The notes: a model not told the origin generated them from the sequence alone. Counted from the stretch's first letter, positions 53,578 to 61,899 are shown. The stretch is 64,000 nucleotides of DNA from an uncultured Porphyromonadaceae bacterium (GCA_902495075.1 CABUVO010000022.1:1-64000); one strand, 5' to 3'. A program made the numbers and translations.

Positions 53578-53607
53578 AAAGCGGTGACAGTTGTCGCCGC
53601 TTTTTTT
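53578..53607 (+). terminator. Terminator at the end of the T6SS block
   Basis: AAAGCGGTGACA pairs with TGTCGCCGCTTT (one wobble) around GT and is followed by TTTTATG. It lies 27 bases past the phosphatase stop, marking the end of the 36-kb same-strand gene series. Confidence 0.8.
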
Positions 53608-53663
53608 ATGCTCTAAAGCGTAAATATCCCTTTATCCGCTTCAACTTTCAATCTGAAAATTAT

Positions 53664-53671
53664 TAACTTTG
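53664..53671 (+). promoter_or_regulatory. Bacteroidetes -7 element TAACTTTG
   Basis: TAACTTTG in an AT-rich stretch 75 bases after the terminator. It would start transcription near 53678, ahead of the GNAT gene; the -33 region is not clear. A small ORF of 51 codons (53703-53858) lies on this leader but shows no family features. Confidence 0.5.
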
Positions 53672-53865
53672 CACATAGATATTGACACAGATAGATAGGA
53701 TAATGGAAGTCAACATAGAGTATACGCTTGAAGGGCTGGTACCGAGGCTTATAGAGACTATGTTGATCAAGCCATATGTCTTTCTGTACATTGTTCCTTC
53801 AGCTTTAACGGATGTGAATTCCAACTGTATGAGGAAGATATGGAGAAAATATAATTGAAGATCTT

Positions 53866-54399
53866 ATGAAAACAGAACGGTGCTATATATCGGGAGCGAC
53901 GGTGTTTCGGAAAGCTGCGGAGTCGGATGTTCCTGCGATAACGGCAATTCTCAAGATGGCTGTCAGGCAGATGCTTGCCGAGGGAAAACAGCAGTGGAAT
54001 GAGAGTTATCCGAATGAGATCCATGTGCGCGCGGATATTGATAAGGGCGTAGGCTATGTTTTGGAAAGAGATAAAGAGATTGTGGCTTATGCTGCTGTCG
54101 TGTTTGATGGGGAGCGGGCTTATGATTCGCTCGATGGCAAATGGTTGTCAGACGAAAAGTATGTAGTTGTGCATCGAATGGCTGTCATTCAGACAATGAA
54201 AGGGAAAGGATTGGGAGGTGCCTTTATGCAGACCATAGAGGAGTATGCACGCTCACTCGGCGTAAAAAGTTTTAGGATTGATACCAATTTTGATAATTAT
54301 GCCATGCTTGCTCTTCTCACTAAATTAGGTTTCACTTACTGTGGTGAAATCCAATATGAAAGTGGTTCTCGTAAGGCTTTTGAGAAACTGATTGTTTAA
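53866..54399 (+). CDS. GNAT-family N-acetyltransferase
   Basis: A 177-residue GNAT enzyme: ATVFRKAAESDVPAITAILK at the N-terminus, the acetyl-CoA-binding part VVHRMAVIQTMKGKGLGGAF and the C-terminal NYAMLALLTKLGFTYCGEIQ. It transfers acetyl from acetyl-CoA to an amine; the substrate cannot be predicted. Followed at 36 bases by a ferredoxin gene. Confidence 0.88.
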   Translation: MKTERCYISGATVFRKAAESDVPAITAILKMAVRQMLAEGKQQWNESYPNEIHVRADIDKGVGYVLERDKEIVAYAAVVFDGERAYDSLDGKWLSDEKYVVVHRMAVIQTMKGKGLGGAFMQTIEEYARSLGVKSFRIDTNFDNYAMLALLTKLGFTYCGEIQYESGSRKAFEKLIV

Positions 54400-54435
54400 T
54401 TGTTTAATAGCGCGAAGCGCATTTTTTGAATTTAT

Positions 54436-54618
54436 ATGATACAGGTAGATAAAGCAATATGTCCTCATGACCATATTTGTCCGCTTATAAAATTATGTCC
54501 GGTAGGTGCAATTTCGCAAGATGCAGTTGGATTTCCAATGATTGATTATGCTCTTTGTATTGAGTGTGGCAAGTGTGTGATGAAGTGTCCGAAGAAAGCG
54601 ATGCGTAAACTTTCATAA
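54436..54618 (+). CDS. Small 4Fe-4S ferredoxin-type protein
   Basis: A 60-residue protein with one complete CxxCxxCxxxCP site (CIECGKCVMKCPKKA) and a divergent first site (CPHDHICPLIKLCP) in which the Cys spacing is not the standard one. Electron carrier or part of a complex. The non-standard site may bind one cluster with other ligands, or be lost. Confidence 0.82.
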   Translation: MIQVDKAICPHDHICPLIKLCPVGAISQDAVGFPMIDYALCIECGKCVMKCPKKAMRKLS

Positions 54619-54791
54619 AACCAGTAAGAGGTGAAATCTGTTTAAAGGATGAGTATTCAACTTTCGCAAGCTTAGAGTTTAAGTTTATAAGTTTACTTGA
54701 TTGAGAAAAACAAAAAATCATATTAGTCATAGATAAACTCATAAACTATTAAACTTTAAGTTAAAGCCTGTGAAACTTAAATTATTCTTTT

Positions 54792-55145
54792 ATGACAGAT
54801 ATCAAGATAAAAAGGGCGTATGACGCACCTTTGCCCGATGATGGTTTTAGAATACTTGTTGACCGTTTGTGGCCAAGAGGTCTGACGCATGAGCGTCTGG
54901 ATTGTCAGCTATGGGCAAAAGATATAGCACCATCCTCTGAGTTGCGAGAATGGTTTCATGCAGATATTCCGGGTAGATGGCAGGAATTTGAGGAAAAATA
55001 TAAAGCCGAACTCCGGAATTCACCGGAATTCGGGCAGTTTTTAAAGACGGTCGAATCTCACCCGGTCGTAACATTTGTATACGCCTCGCGTGATGTTGTT
55101 CACAATGAGGCTGCTGTGCTCCAGACTATCTGCCGGGAAGTTTAA
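54792..55145 (+). CDS. DUF488-family protein
   Basis: A 117-residue cytoplasmic protein with the DUF488 N-terminus (IKIKRAYDAPLPDDGFRILV, then VDRLWPRGLTHERL) and the Trp-rich core DIAPSSELREWFHADIPGRW. Function of the family is unknown. The 174 bases before it are AT-rich with direct repeats of TAAACTT-like words but no gene. Confidence 0.88.
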   Translation: MTDIKIKRAYDAPLPDDGFRILVDRLWPRGLTHERLDCQLWAKDIAPSSELREWFHADIPGRWQEFEEKYKAELRNSPEFGQFLKTVESHPVVTFVYASRDVVHNEAAVLQTICREV

Positions 55146-55152
55146 ATACAAA

Positions 55153-56853
55153 TTATATCTTTATTAAGATAGCTACATCGTTCTCATATCGCGGAAAAGA
55201 GATTTGACCATCTTTAACTATAGAATGTTTGCCGGTATATAACTCTTGAACTTCATCACCCTCCCGGAATATATTATAGGCGTTGATGGGTTGTCCTTCT
55301 TCAGGACGCAGACGGATAAGTATCTTGTTGTTATGGTCATATCTCACCACGGTATGGACATCTAAAATCTTTTGCTTTCCTGTAGCAATTACGGGATTTG
55401 CTTTCCTGATAGTGCCGAGTTTTCGGAAATGCGACAGTGTGATCGAATCCACATCGTTCCAGTTCATATCAGAACGGAATGCCTGATTACTGTCAACGTT
55501 TAATTTAGCGTCGCTGAGTTTGCGTCCGTTCTCATCTCCATAGAAAATCTGAGCTATGCCGGGAGAGAGGAGCAGGGTGGTGGCACAATTTATCATGTTT
55601 GTTGAATCCGCATCTCGATGGTATGAATTATTTAGATAACTAAATGGATGCCAATTGCTGTGAGCGGCAACGCTATCGGCATATGCCTGCCACACATACG
55701 CTATGGCATCAAGATCCCCCTCCTTGGGAAAATAAAAATTAACCATGCTTGAAAAACAGGCGTCGGCGTAATCCGGCTTGTAATCGATTGATGCGCAGTC
55801 AAAATCACCTGTCATATAAAATTTATCCGTCCATTTTGAGGCGGGAGTGTCGGGATGGTTGATTCTCCATTTTACCAACGCTTTGTTGCATGCTTCATTA
55901 AGTTCTTTCCAACGCCCGATATGCACATTTTCCACGATGTCGCAACGGAAACCATCAATGCCGAATTCCTCTACCCATGAGCTTATCCAGGATATTATAT
56001 ATTGCATAGGAGAGAATTGGCGGTCTTTTCTCAATTTCTTGGCAGAGGGATTTACCCACGGATCATTACTGCTTCCTTCTCTTTTCCATTTGAGTTTAAG
56101 GAAATCAGGAATAGAGACAACCGCATTGCTTTCATCCTTGAAATCAGGCAGACCATACAGTGTTGCTTCAAGAGGATTGTTTTCATCCCATTTTTCATCG
56201 GGCATTCTTATCCATCCCCGGTCATACCATCCCTTCCAGTTGAGCCGGTTGGCAAAGAAATCATCATAATTCCAGTCTTTGCGATGTTCAGCAGCTTCTT
56301 TCTCTGTCAAACCGGTCTTGGCAAATCCATATTGCACTGCATCAAGCAATGTCGGATATCCCGGGTCATTGAGGTTTGCACCAAGCATCACCCGGATGTT
56401 TTGTGAGTGCAACGTGTCGATTAATTCACGAAATTCTTCTACAGTGCCATAATTCTTGTCTATCTGCGTATAGTCGAGTGGATAATATCCGTGATAGCCG
56501 TAGTGAGGGAAATCGTTGACAGATCCTGAACCTGACATCCAACCGTGAATCTGTTCGTAGACATCTGTCATCCAAACAACATCCACTCCAAGTTTTGTGA
56601 AGTATCCTTCTTTGGCTTTCTGCAACATGCCTTTGAAATCTCCGCCGTGAAAGGTTGCTGCATTCAACCTTTCGCTACCATAATCAATAATGCGACCATA
56701 GTTGACATCGTTGGAAGAATCACCATTGCTGAAACGATCGGTTATTACAAAATATACGGTAGCGCCATTCCAGTCGAATGGAGTTTGTCCTTTTAGATTA
56801 AAGGAGGTAAGAGTGCATAAAATTAATGCACTGCATAGAGCTATAGTTTTCAT
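55153..56853 (-). CDS. MalS-like GH13 alpha-amylase with altered catalytic residues
   Basis: A 566-residue exported protein (signal peptide near 1-22) with the GH13 (beta/alpha)8 layout of periplasmic MalS-like amylases: ATVYFVITDRFSNGDSSND, HGGDFKGMLQKAKEGYF, GIDGFRCDIVENVHIGRW with nucleophile Asp305 and PGIAQIFYGDENGRKL. The acid/base Glu is replaced by Asp350 (YMTGDFDC), the NH of region I is absent (MLGANLNDPGY), and the HD of region IV reads NNSYHRDA. It may be inactive, or bind rather than cut starch. The fold call is strong; activity is doubtful. Confidence 0.82.
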   Translation of the reverse strand: MKTIALCSALILCTLTSFNLKGQTPFDWNGATVYFVITDRFSNGDSSNDVNYGRIIDYGSERLNAATFHGGDFKGMLQKAKEGYFTKLGVDVVWMTDVYEQIHGWMSGSGSVNDFPHYGYHGYYPLDYTQIDKNYGTVEEFRELIDTLHSQNIRVMLGANLNDPGYPTLLDAVQYGFAKTGLTEKEAAEHRKDWNYDDFFANRLNWKGWYDRGWIRMPDEKWDENNPLEATLYGLPDFKDESNAVVSIPDFLKLKWKREGSSNDPWVNPSAKKLRKDRQFSPMQYIISWISSWVEEFGIDGFRCDIVENVHIGRWKELNEACNKALVKWRINHPDTPASKWTDKFYMTGDFDCASIDYKPDYADACFSSMVNFYFPKEGDLDAIAYVWQAYADSVAAHSNWHPFSYLNNSYHRDADSTNMINCATTLLLSPGIAQIFYGDENGRKLSDAKLNVDSNQAFRSDMNWNDVDSITLSHFRKLGTIRKANPVIATGKQKILDVHTVVRYDHNNKILIRLRPEEGQPINAYNIFREGDEVQELYTGKHSIVKDGQISFPRYENDVAILIKI

Positions 56854-56869
56854 TGCATTATTTTTTCGA

Positions 56870-56900
56870 CAAAATTAATGCCGATGTAAAATATTCGCAA
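56870..56900 (-). promoter_or_regulatory. Bacteroidetes promoter for the amylase-like gene
   Basis: On the minus strand TTG (56898-56900) and TAATTTTG (56870-56877) are spaced by 20 bases, and the ATG follows 17 bases after the -7 box, giving a very short leader. Confidence 0.5.
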
Positions 56901-56916
56901 TACTGAAAAATAACCA

Positions 56917-57690
56917 TTAAAGGAGTTTCATGAGAGTGGCGGCGGTAACAGCTTCGACGCTGTTGCCGACACTGAGTTTTTCGATGATATTCTGACGATG
57001 CCGGTTTACAGTATGGATGCTTATTTGCAATTGATCGGCAATCAGTTTGCTTGGCTTCCCCTCTCGAATCAATAGCAGAATCTCCTTTTCCCGTTGTGTA
57101 AGTATATTTCTGCGTTTATTGTCGAAAGAAAGTTTGTTGATCTCGCCATTGCAGGTATTTACGATGGCGGCATTGATGCTTCCGTCGTTGTTCTGCTCGG
57201 GCGACAGATCATAACGACATAATATAAGCCACATGTATCCCTCAGGAGAGAGCTCTATTATCTGTGTACTGTTGTCTACGAATCTATAAATTCCGCAGTG
57301 GTCTTTAATGCGTATTCTACATGTCGCCTTATACGATTTCTTTTCTTTCGGAGAGAGGACATCAATTCTCTTGAAGAATTCATATTCAAGCATCCTCTTT
57401 TCCACGATATCTTCAGGATGAAACCTGCCATATATTTCATCCTCATCACTGGAGTTGAATTCCTGCGGTCTGCCTGTTTGACAGGAAAGTCCCATAAGAG
57501 AGCCGAATCTTTCGGCAAATACATAACAACGGTCGCACGAAGCATCGGTGATTACGGCGCATCCTCCGGTTATATTGACCAGAGTTTCCGCATGTTTCTT
57601 TGCCTCAGCTATCAACCTCGGATCGAGGTCGGCTGAGTGCAGATGCTGCGCCCTGTATATGTTCTCAAGTTCCTTACGAAGAATATCCAT
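56917..57690 (-). CDS. LuxR-family transcriptional regulator with sensor domain
   Basis: A 257-residue regulator. Residues about 40-170 look like a PAS-type sensor (EKKSYKATCRIRIKDHCGIY, RFVDNSTQIIELSPEGYMW). The C-terminal LuxR helix-turn-helix is clear: LTQREKEILLLIREGKPSKL then IADQLQISIHTVNRHRQNII. It lies 64 bases upstream of the amylase-like gene in the same direction, but with that gene's own promoter between them. The target is unknown. Confidence 0.87.
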   Translation of the reverse strand: MDILRKELENIYRAQHLHSADLDPRLIAEAKKHAETLVNITGGCAVITDASCDRCYVFAERFGSLMGLSCQTGRPQEFNSSDEDEIYGRFHPEDIVEKRMLEYEFFKRIDVLSPKEKKSYKATCRIRIKDHCGIYRFVDNSTQIIELSPEGYMWLILCRYDLSPEQNNDGSINAAIVNTCNGEINKLSFDNKRRNILTQREKEILLLIREGKPSKLIADQLQISIHTVNRHRQNIIEKLSVGNSVEAVTAATLMKLL

Positions 57691-57738
57691 AACATGAGAT
57701 GATGCCGAAAAGTGCGATAACGGCGATTAACTCATTTG

Positions 57739-57746
57739 CAAATATA
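57739..57746 (-). promoter_or_regulatory. TAnnTTTG element of the LuxR-type gene
   Basis: TATATTTG on the minus strand, 49 bases ahead of the LuxR-type start. No clear -33 box checked out. Confidence 0.45.
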
Positions 57747-57884
57747 GTCAATAATCATGAAAAAACAATATCGCATAGTATATTGAATGGGATTCACATG
57801 AACGGCTATATCGGAATTCACTTGATAAAAGTCATAAGGAGTCATAAGGATCTATATAAGATTGCCGATCATGAGTAAAAGTGT

Positions 57885-57915
57885 TTTGTATATATAAATA
57901 TTTTTAGTAGTTTTG
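57885..57915 (+). promoter_or_regulatory. Bacteroidetes promoter of gene pair 1
   Basis: TTTG (57885-57888), a 19-base spacer and TAGTTTTG (57908-57915) give a near-consensus promoter 24 bases before the start at 57939. Confidence 0.6.
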
Positions 57916-57938
57916 CATGTAATTTAATTTTATGTAGT

Positions 57939-58499
57939 ATGATCTGGTTTTGGTGGATAATTTTTGCTATTACTACAATTGGAGTGTTTGTGATCACTTG
58001 GCTTGTTGCAGGACTTCAGTGGCCTGATTCTATAGGTGTTGCAGGAAGTTATGCATCAGTATTTGGAATCATATATACATTTATTCAGGTTATTAAGGTT
58101 AAATCCACGGCTCAACAAATCAATTCAGCTGTTGAAACTTCTAATGGGATTATATTAAATATAAATTCAATTGAAGATCTGTCAAAAAGTTGTCAAATCG
58201 CAAGTATAATTCCGAATTTCATTAACCAAGGACAGCTTGAATGTGCAATGCTTCGAATGACAGATTTGTTAAAATCATTAGGGGACATCAAGAATCACAA
58301 AGGATTTCATGATGATTTCCCAGACAGATGTGAATCATATTGTAGGATTTTAATATCTGACATCAAAAGTTTGAACTCAAATATAAAATCAAAATCAAGT
58401 ATAGATTTACAATTGATTATTGAACATATTGTTGAGTTGACGCATTTTTTAAATACTACTAATTTTCAATTAAAAACTTCTGCTTATGGTGTCTCCTAA
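57939..58499 (+). CDS. Unknown two-TM protein A of gene pair 1
   Basis: A 186-residue protein with two N-terminal transmembrane helices (about residues 5-26 and 33-52) and a cytoplasmic helical domain (QINSAVETSNGIILNINSIE, CQIASIIPNFINQGQLECAM). It resembles the protein at 60984 in topology, length and several positions (IED/IHD then LSK/ISR; AMLRM/AHLRM). Its gene overlaps the next by 14 bases. No known family; by its domain layout it could be a membrane sensor or the membrane part of a two-gene defence or toxin pair. Confidence 0.6.
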   Translation: MIWFWWIIFAITTIGVFVITWLVAGLQWPDSIGVAGSYASVFGIIYTFIQVIKVKSTAQQINSAVETSNGIILNINSIEDLSKSCQIASIIPNFINQGQLECAMLRMTDLLKSLGDIKNHKGFHDDFPDRCESYCRILISDIKSLNSNIKSKSSIDLQLIIEHIVELTHFLNTTNFQLKTSAYGVS

Positions 58500-58848
58500 A
58501 TATAAAACATTGTTTTCAAATCTTATAGACAAGACACAGCAAGGAAAGGTGGATTGGAAGCGAACGAGTCAACTTGGTCGTTTTCAACTGCAACTTGGTG
58601 AACAGTTAATAACTATTTATTCTTCAGTGGACGAGAATCCTGATTTTTGGAAAATTGATTTTGGGGAGCCCAAGGCAGAATTCTCTATAATTGATAAAAA
58701 TGGTAGAGAAGTTGACTCGGTTAAATCGTTTAGCGTTGGAGATGCGGTGTATACTGAGCTACAACCATTGTATCAGGTTGCTAAGTCATCCGCTAATAAT
58801 ATTGACGAGACAATTGATAATCTTTTGACCTCTCTTGAAGACCTTTAA
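58486..58848 (+). CDS. Unknown protein B of gene pair 1
   Basis: A 120-residue cytoplasmic protein. KYKTLFSNLIDKTQQGKVDW-type start, then a beta-rich core (LQLGEQLITIYSSVDENPDF) and a helical end (ANNIDETIDNLLTSLEDL). It corresponds to the protein at 61549 (GKVDWKRTS versus GDIKWSSTS; ITIYSSVDEN versus ISIYVDRNME), so this is a repeated two-gene unit. No known family. Confidence 0.6.
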   Translation: MVSPKYKTLFSNLIDKTQQGKVDWKRTSQLGRFQLQLGEQLITIYSSVDENPDFWKIDFGEPKAEFSIIDKNGREVDSVKSFSVGDAVYTELQPLYQVAKSSANNIDETIDNLLTSLEDL

Positions 58849-58882
58849 AACTTTAATTTATTAACTCTCCCGGTATTGTGAT

Positions 58883-58927
58883 TTAAATCCCCGATTATAG
58901 GTTACTCCGCTATAATTGGGGATTTAA
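58883..58927. terminator. Long inverted-repeat terminator after gene pair 1
   Basis: TTAAATCCCCGATTATAG and CTATAATTGGGGATTTAA form an 18-bp stem with one wobble and a 9-base loop. It lies 35 bases past protein B, so it ends that unit. The A/T ends make it usable in both directions. Confidence 0.65.
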
Positions 58928-58947
58928 TTAACAGAATTGAGATTGGA

Positions 58948-58979
58948 TTTGTGTATTTGCGGGTAAATTTGTAATTTTG
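58948..58979 (+). promoter_or_regulatory. Bacteroidetes promoter of the recombinase-NusG gene
   Basis: TTTG (58948-58951), 20-base spacer and TAATTTTG (58972-58979) match the consensus. The predicted leader runs about 85 bases to the ATG at 59070. Confidence 0.65.
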
Positions 58980-59069
58980 TGGTCTGAAAATGGCTGAAAT
59001 TACGCTTTGGATTGCAAGGCTTTCAACATTATCTTTTTAGACTTGCTAAGGCATTTTGTCTGTTCCACT

Positions 59070-60626
59070 ATGGACATCTGTTCTAAAACTACACAGAAAA
59101 GATCATTAAGCGAAAGTGCTAACCCTCATAAAGGCGGAAGAGAAACTATATCTCGAAATCTTAGATTTTTCTCAAAATTACAACAAGCTAACTTTGATGA
59201 TAATGAGAAGATTAATTATTCATCATTTGAGGAATATGTCGAAAGTCTTTCAAAAATAGATTCCATCACATCAGCCGACGCCTCAGCGTTAAAATCATAT
59301 TTAAGATATTGCAAATCAACCGAACAAGACGTTTCCTATAAAGACAAGTTTCTTTCATGGATTGCGCTGTTGCTCCGCAATGGTTCCGGATATCACACCG
59401 TGAGAAAATATGTTTCTTGTGTTCGCGGTGTTTTCAGCAATTATATAACTTCAATTGGATTGGAAGACATACTTGTGATTCCCGATCTGAAGAAGATTTG
59501 CGATGAATATTCCATTGAAAAAGAGGAAATCGCCCGTAGAGCATGCAATCTCAGGTTGTTGAAGAAAATTGTAAGGCAACGCAGGTTTTATGACCGCGAT
59601 GCCGAAATATGGAATATATTCCTTACACTTCTTTACAGCTGCGCCTCATCATTTACAGATGTTGTAGGATTAAGATATGATGCTATACCATATGATAATT
59701 ACCATTTGCAGGATATAGCCGATTCCTGTCGCACATGGGCACAACGTCGTTATGTGTTTCAGTTGGGGCAGGGAAAGCGCAGAGACACGCAGATTGTACG
59801 GGAGATTGTGTCAAGAATAAATGCTCAGCTGCATTCCTTGGGATTTGATTTGGGAGATGAATTCGGCATAAATACCATCAGAAGTCTATGGATCGATGCC
59901 GCACTTGAAGCAGGAGTAAACCTGTTTGATATTAGAGCAACGGTAGGAGTTGTGGGTGCTGACAACGGGTATCTGCAGTTGGTTCCGGAAATCGTCATTA
60001 CTTCAAAAAGACGTTCTGAAATTTTAAATAAAGTTGCGGAACATATAAATCCGCATTACGAGCATTGGCATGTGATGCGATTGCGTAATGCCGTCACTCC
60101 CGATGATATTCGTTACCGTGCCGTTGAACGAGTGCCGTCCCTTCTTAAGCGGTTGACACTGTATTATCCCACGCGCGAGATGGTTTTCAAGGAAAACAAG
60201 AAAATCATCAAACGTGAGATGCCATATATCCCGGGACTACTGTTTTTTAAGATAGGGGAGAACAATATAGCGCCATTGTTCCGGGAAATAGGAGATCTTG
60301 CATGGTGCTATCGGGAGCGACCATCGCAAGACGCACCATATTCTATAATTCCACGAAGCGAGATGGAACGTTTTCAACGCTTCGTTGGAAAATTTACTGA
60401 AGATGTTGAGATCTCACTATCCGGTAAAGAGCCGCTGGGAATCGGCAGACGTGTAAGGATCACCGGTGGGCTCATGGAAGGCTACGAAGGAGAGATTTAC
60501 GACATTGAGGAATCCAAGGATTCCCCTTCAGGACGACGCATGTTCCAGCTCAACCTCTCCTCCGACCAGGCACTTCGCTGGACAGTCAGCATCGAAGACA
60601 TCTACATCGAGCCGATTGACTGCTGA
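59070..60626 (+). CDS. Recombinase-like / NusG (UpxY-type) fusion protein
   Basis: A 518-residue protein from the ATG at 59070 (a TTG at 59007 is possible). Residues about 40-300 resemble a tyrosine recombinase: a SAM-like helix bundle (YHTVRKYVSCVRGVFSNYIT) and LLYSCASSFTDVVGLRY, where the usual catalytic Arg is Ser/Ala-rich, so it is likely inactive. The last about 190 residues are NusG-like: an NGN part (HYEHWHVMRLRNAVTPDD, PYIPGLLFFKIG) and a KOW motif (IGRRVRITGGLMEGYEGEIY). It precedes a polysaccharide locus, as UpxY does. The likely role is antitermination of that operon, with DNA binding by the other part. Confidence 0.75.
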   Translation: MDICSKTTQKRSLSESANPHKGGRETISRNLRFFSKLQQANFDDNEKINYSSFEEYVESLSKIDSITSADASALKSYLRYCKSTEQDVSYKDKFLSWIALLLRNGSGYHTVRKYVSCVRGVFSNYITSIGLEDILVIPDLKKICDEYSIEKEEIARRACNLRLLKKIVRQRRFYDRDAEIWNIFLTLLYSCASSFTDVVGLRYDAIPYDNYHLQDIADSCRTWAQRRYVFQLGQGKRRDTQIVREIVSRINAQLHSLGFDLGDEFGINTIRSLWIDAALEAGVNLFDIRATVGVVGADNGYLQLVPEIVITSKRRSEILNKVAEHINPHYEHWHVMRLRNAVTPDDIRYRAVERVPSLLKRLTLYYPTREMVFKENKKIIKREMPYIPGLLFFKIGENNIAPLFREIGDLAWCYRERPSQDAPYSIIPRSEMERFQRFVGKFTEDVEISLSGKEPLGIGRRVRITGGLMEGYEGEIYDIEESKDSPSGRRMFQLNLSSDQALRWTVSIEDIYIEPIDC

Positions 60627-60691
60627 CACCGATGAAAGTTGAGGTACAGGGTTGCATCCTTACAATTGATGAAAATTGATGCTTAAAAGCG

Positions 60692-60719
60692 AAAATGCTC
60701 TCTCGGGAGATCATTTTTT
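60692..60719 (+). terminator. Leader hairpin 1 before the polysaccharide locus
   Basis: AAAATGCTCTC and GGAGATCATTTT form an 11-bp stem with one mismatch around TCG, followed by TT. It belongs to a tandem pair with the next hairpin and shares the ATGCTCT-TCGGGAGA core. It could be an antitermination target of the upstream NusG-like protein. Confidence 0.5.
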
Positions 60720-60723
60720 AGCT

Positions 60724-60751
60724 AAAAATGCTCTTTCGGGAGAGCACTTTT
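60724..60751 (+). terminator. Leader hairpin 2 before the polysaccharide locus
   Basis: AAAATGCTCT pairs with AGAGCACTTTT (one mismatch) around TTCGGG. It follows the first hairpin by 4 bases and repeats its sequence. The rest of 60627-60983 is AT-rich without a gene. Confidence 0.5.
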
Positions 60752-60983
60752 AGATGTTTTCATAACAAACCCGAGAAGGTAATCATTTTCCATCATCAAT
60801 AGTGATGGATAATAGGAACTCAAATTCGAGGTCTGTATCGACTACAAATTATATTTCGCATCAATATATCTGAATATCATTATTATTATATCTTTTGGCT
60901 TGCCCTCTTAAATCATTACTGTGACGGATTAAGTATAAAGCTTAAATTTTAATACGGTACTATTTTGTCTCATAAAATAAATC

Positions 60984-61565
60984 ATGAGTTACAAAAAACG
61001 CTGGATTAGTTATATAATAGTTCTGTGCCTAACTATCTTGTTATGTTTAGGATTGTTTATTTTTACAGATCTTGCGTGGGAAAATATAATTTCATTAGTA
61101 GGGTCTACAGCATCAGTCGCTTGTATTGTACTTACACTTATAGAGATTTCGTCTCTTCGAACGGTAGCTGATGCCACTGCTGATGCTGTGAAGCAAAATA
61201 GATATATTCTTGATAATCTTACTAATATTCATGATATATCTCGGCATGAGCAGATGATATGTGAAGCTCAGAGCTACATAATAGCAAAGAAATGGGAACT
61301 GGCTCATCTTCGAATGCGAGAGATTCATGCTATGATAAAAATTATTCATACGAACCCAAAGATTTTCGGACTTGAAAGATTGGAAGTTACGAAATCATTA
61401 ACAGATATTTCTGATGATTTGAGAAATCTAAATAAAGCAATAACACAGAAATGTCAGATTGAAGGTCACATCATTGCAAATCATCTTGATGCAATAGGAC
61501 CTTTGTTTACACAAGCCTGTCATAACATAAAACAAAAAGACATGTCATATGAATCCAATACATGA
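60984..61565 (+). CDS. Unknown two-TM protein A of gene pair 2
   Basis: A 193-residue protein with two N-terminal transmembrane helices (WISYIIVLCLTILLCLGLFI and SLVGSTASVACIVLTLIEIS) followed by a cytoplasmic helical domain (AVKQNRYILDNLTNIHDISR, WELAHLRMREIHAMIKII). It is a distant copy of the protein at 57939. The gene overlaps its partner at 61549 by 17 bases, as the first pair does by 14 bases. Not a known family. Confidence 0.6.
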   Translation: MSYKKRWISYIIVLCLTILLCLGLFIFTDLAWENIISLVGSTASVACIVLTLIEISSLRTVADATADAVKQNRYILDNLTNIHDISRHEQMICEAQSYIIAKKWELAHLRMREIHAMIKIIHTNPKIFGLERLEVTKSLTDISDDLRNLNKAITQKCQIEGHIIANHLDAIGPLFTQACHNIKQKDMSYESNT

Positions 61566-61899
61566 GAATATAGTCAAGAAATTAATCTCTTTAACAGAGA
61601 AAGGTGACATAAAGTGGTCTTCAACAAGCTTGCAAGATAAATACAGCACAACGTTGGCTCCCTATGTTATTTCCATATATGTTGATCGAAATATGGAGTT
61701 TATGCCTTTATTGAATCATATTATGGCAGAGATAGAATTTTCTGAAACTTCTGGGGAAGTGTTTGACAAAACTACTCTCTATGAAAGCAATTCTAAGGAC
61801 TATAACTTACTATCCTCACTTCAGGATATGGCACATCGTCAGGCATTAGGAATTGATAAAAAACTTTCTGACATTAATCAACTCCTTGGAGAACATTAA
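61549..61899 (+). CDS. Unknown protein B of gene pair 2
   Basis: A 116-residue protein with the same layout as the protein at 58486: helical N-terminus (ENIVKKLISLTEKGDIKWSS), beta-rich core (YVISIYVDRNMEFMPL), helical C-terminus (LGIDKKLSDINQLLGEH). Partner of the membrane protein just upstream. Function unknown. Confidence 0.6.
   Translation: MNPIHENIVKKLISLTEKGDIKWSSTSLQDKYSTTLAPYVISIYVDRNMEFMPLLNHIMAEIEFSETSGEVFDKTTLYESNSKDYNLLSSLQDMAHRQALGIDKKLSDINQLLGEH

Noticed and set aside
53703..53858. A 51-codon ORF (MEVNIEYTLEGLVPRLIE...) in front of the GNAT gene
   Set aside because: No family pattern; the C-terminal part looks like chance translation of the leader. It may be a remnant, so it was not listed as a gene.
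54650..54785. Repeated TAAACTT/AAGTTTA words before the DUF488 gene
   Set aside because: Short and AT-rich, irregular spacing; not a CRISPR array or clear regulatory site.
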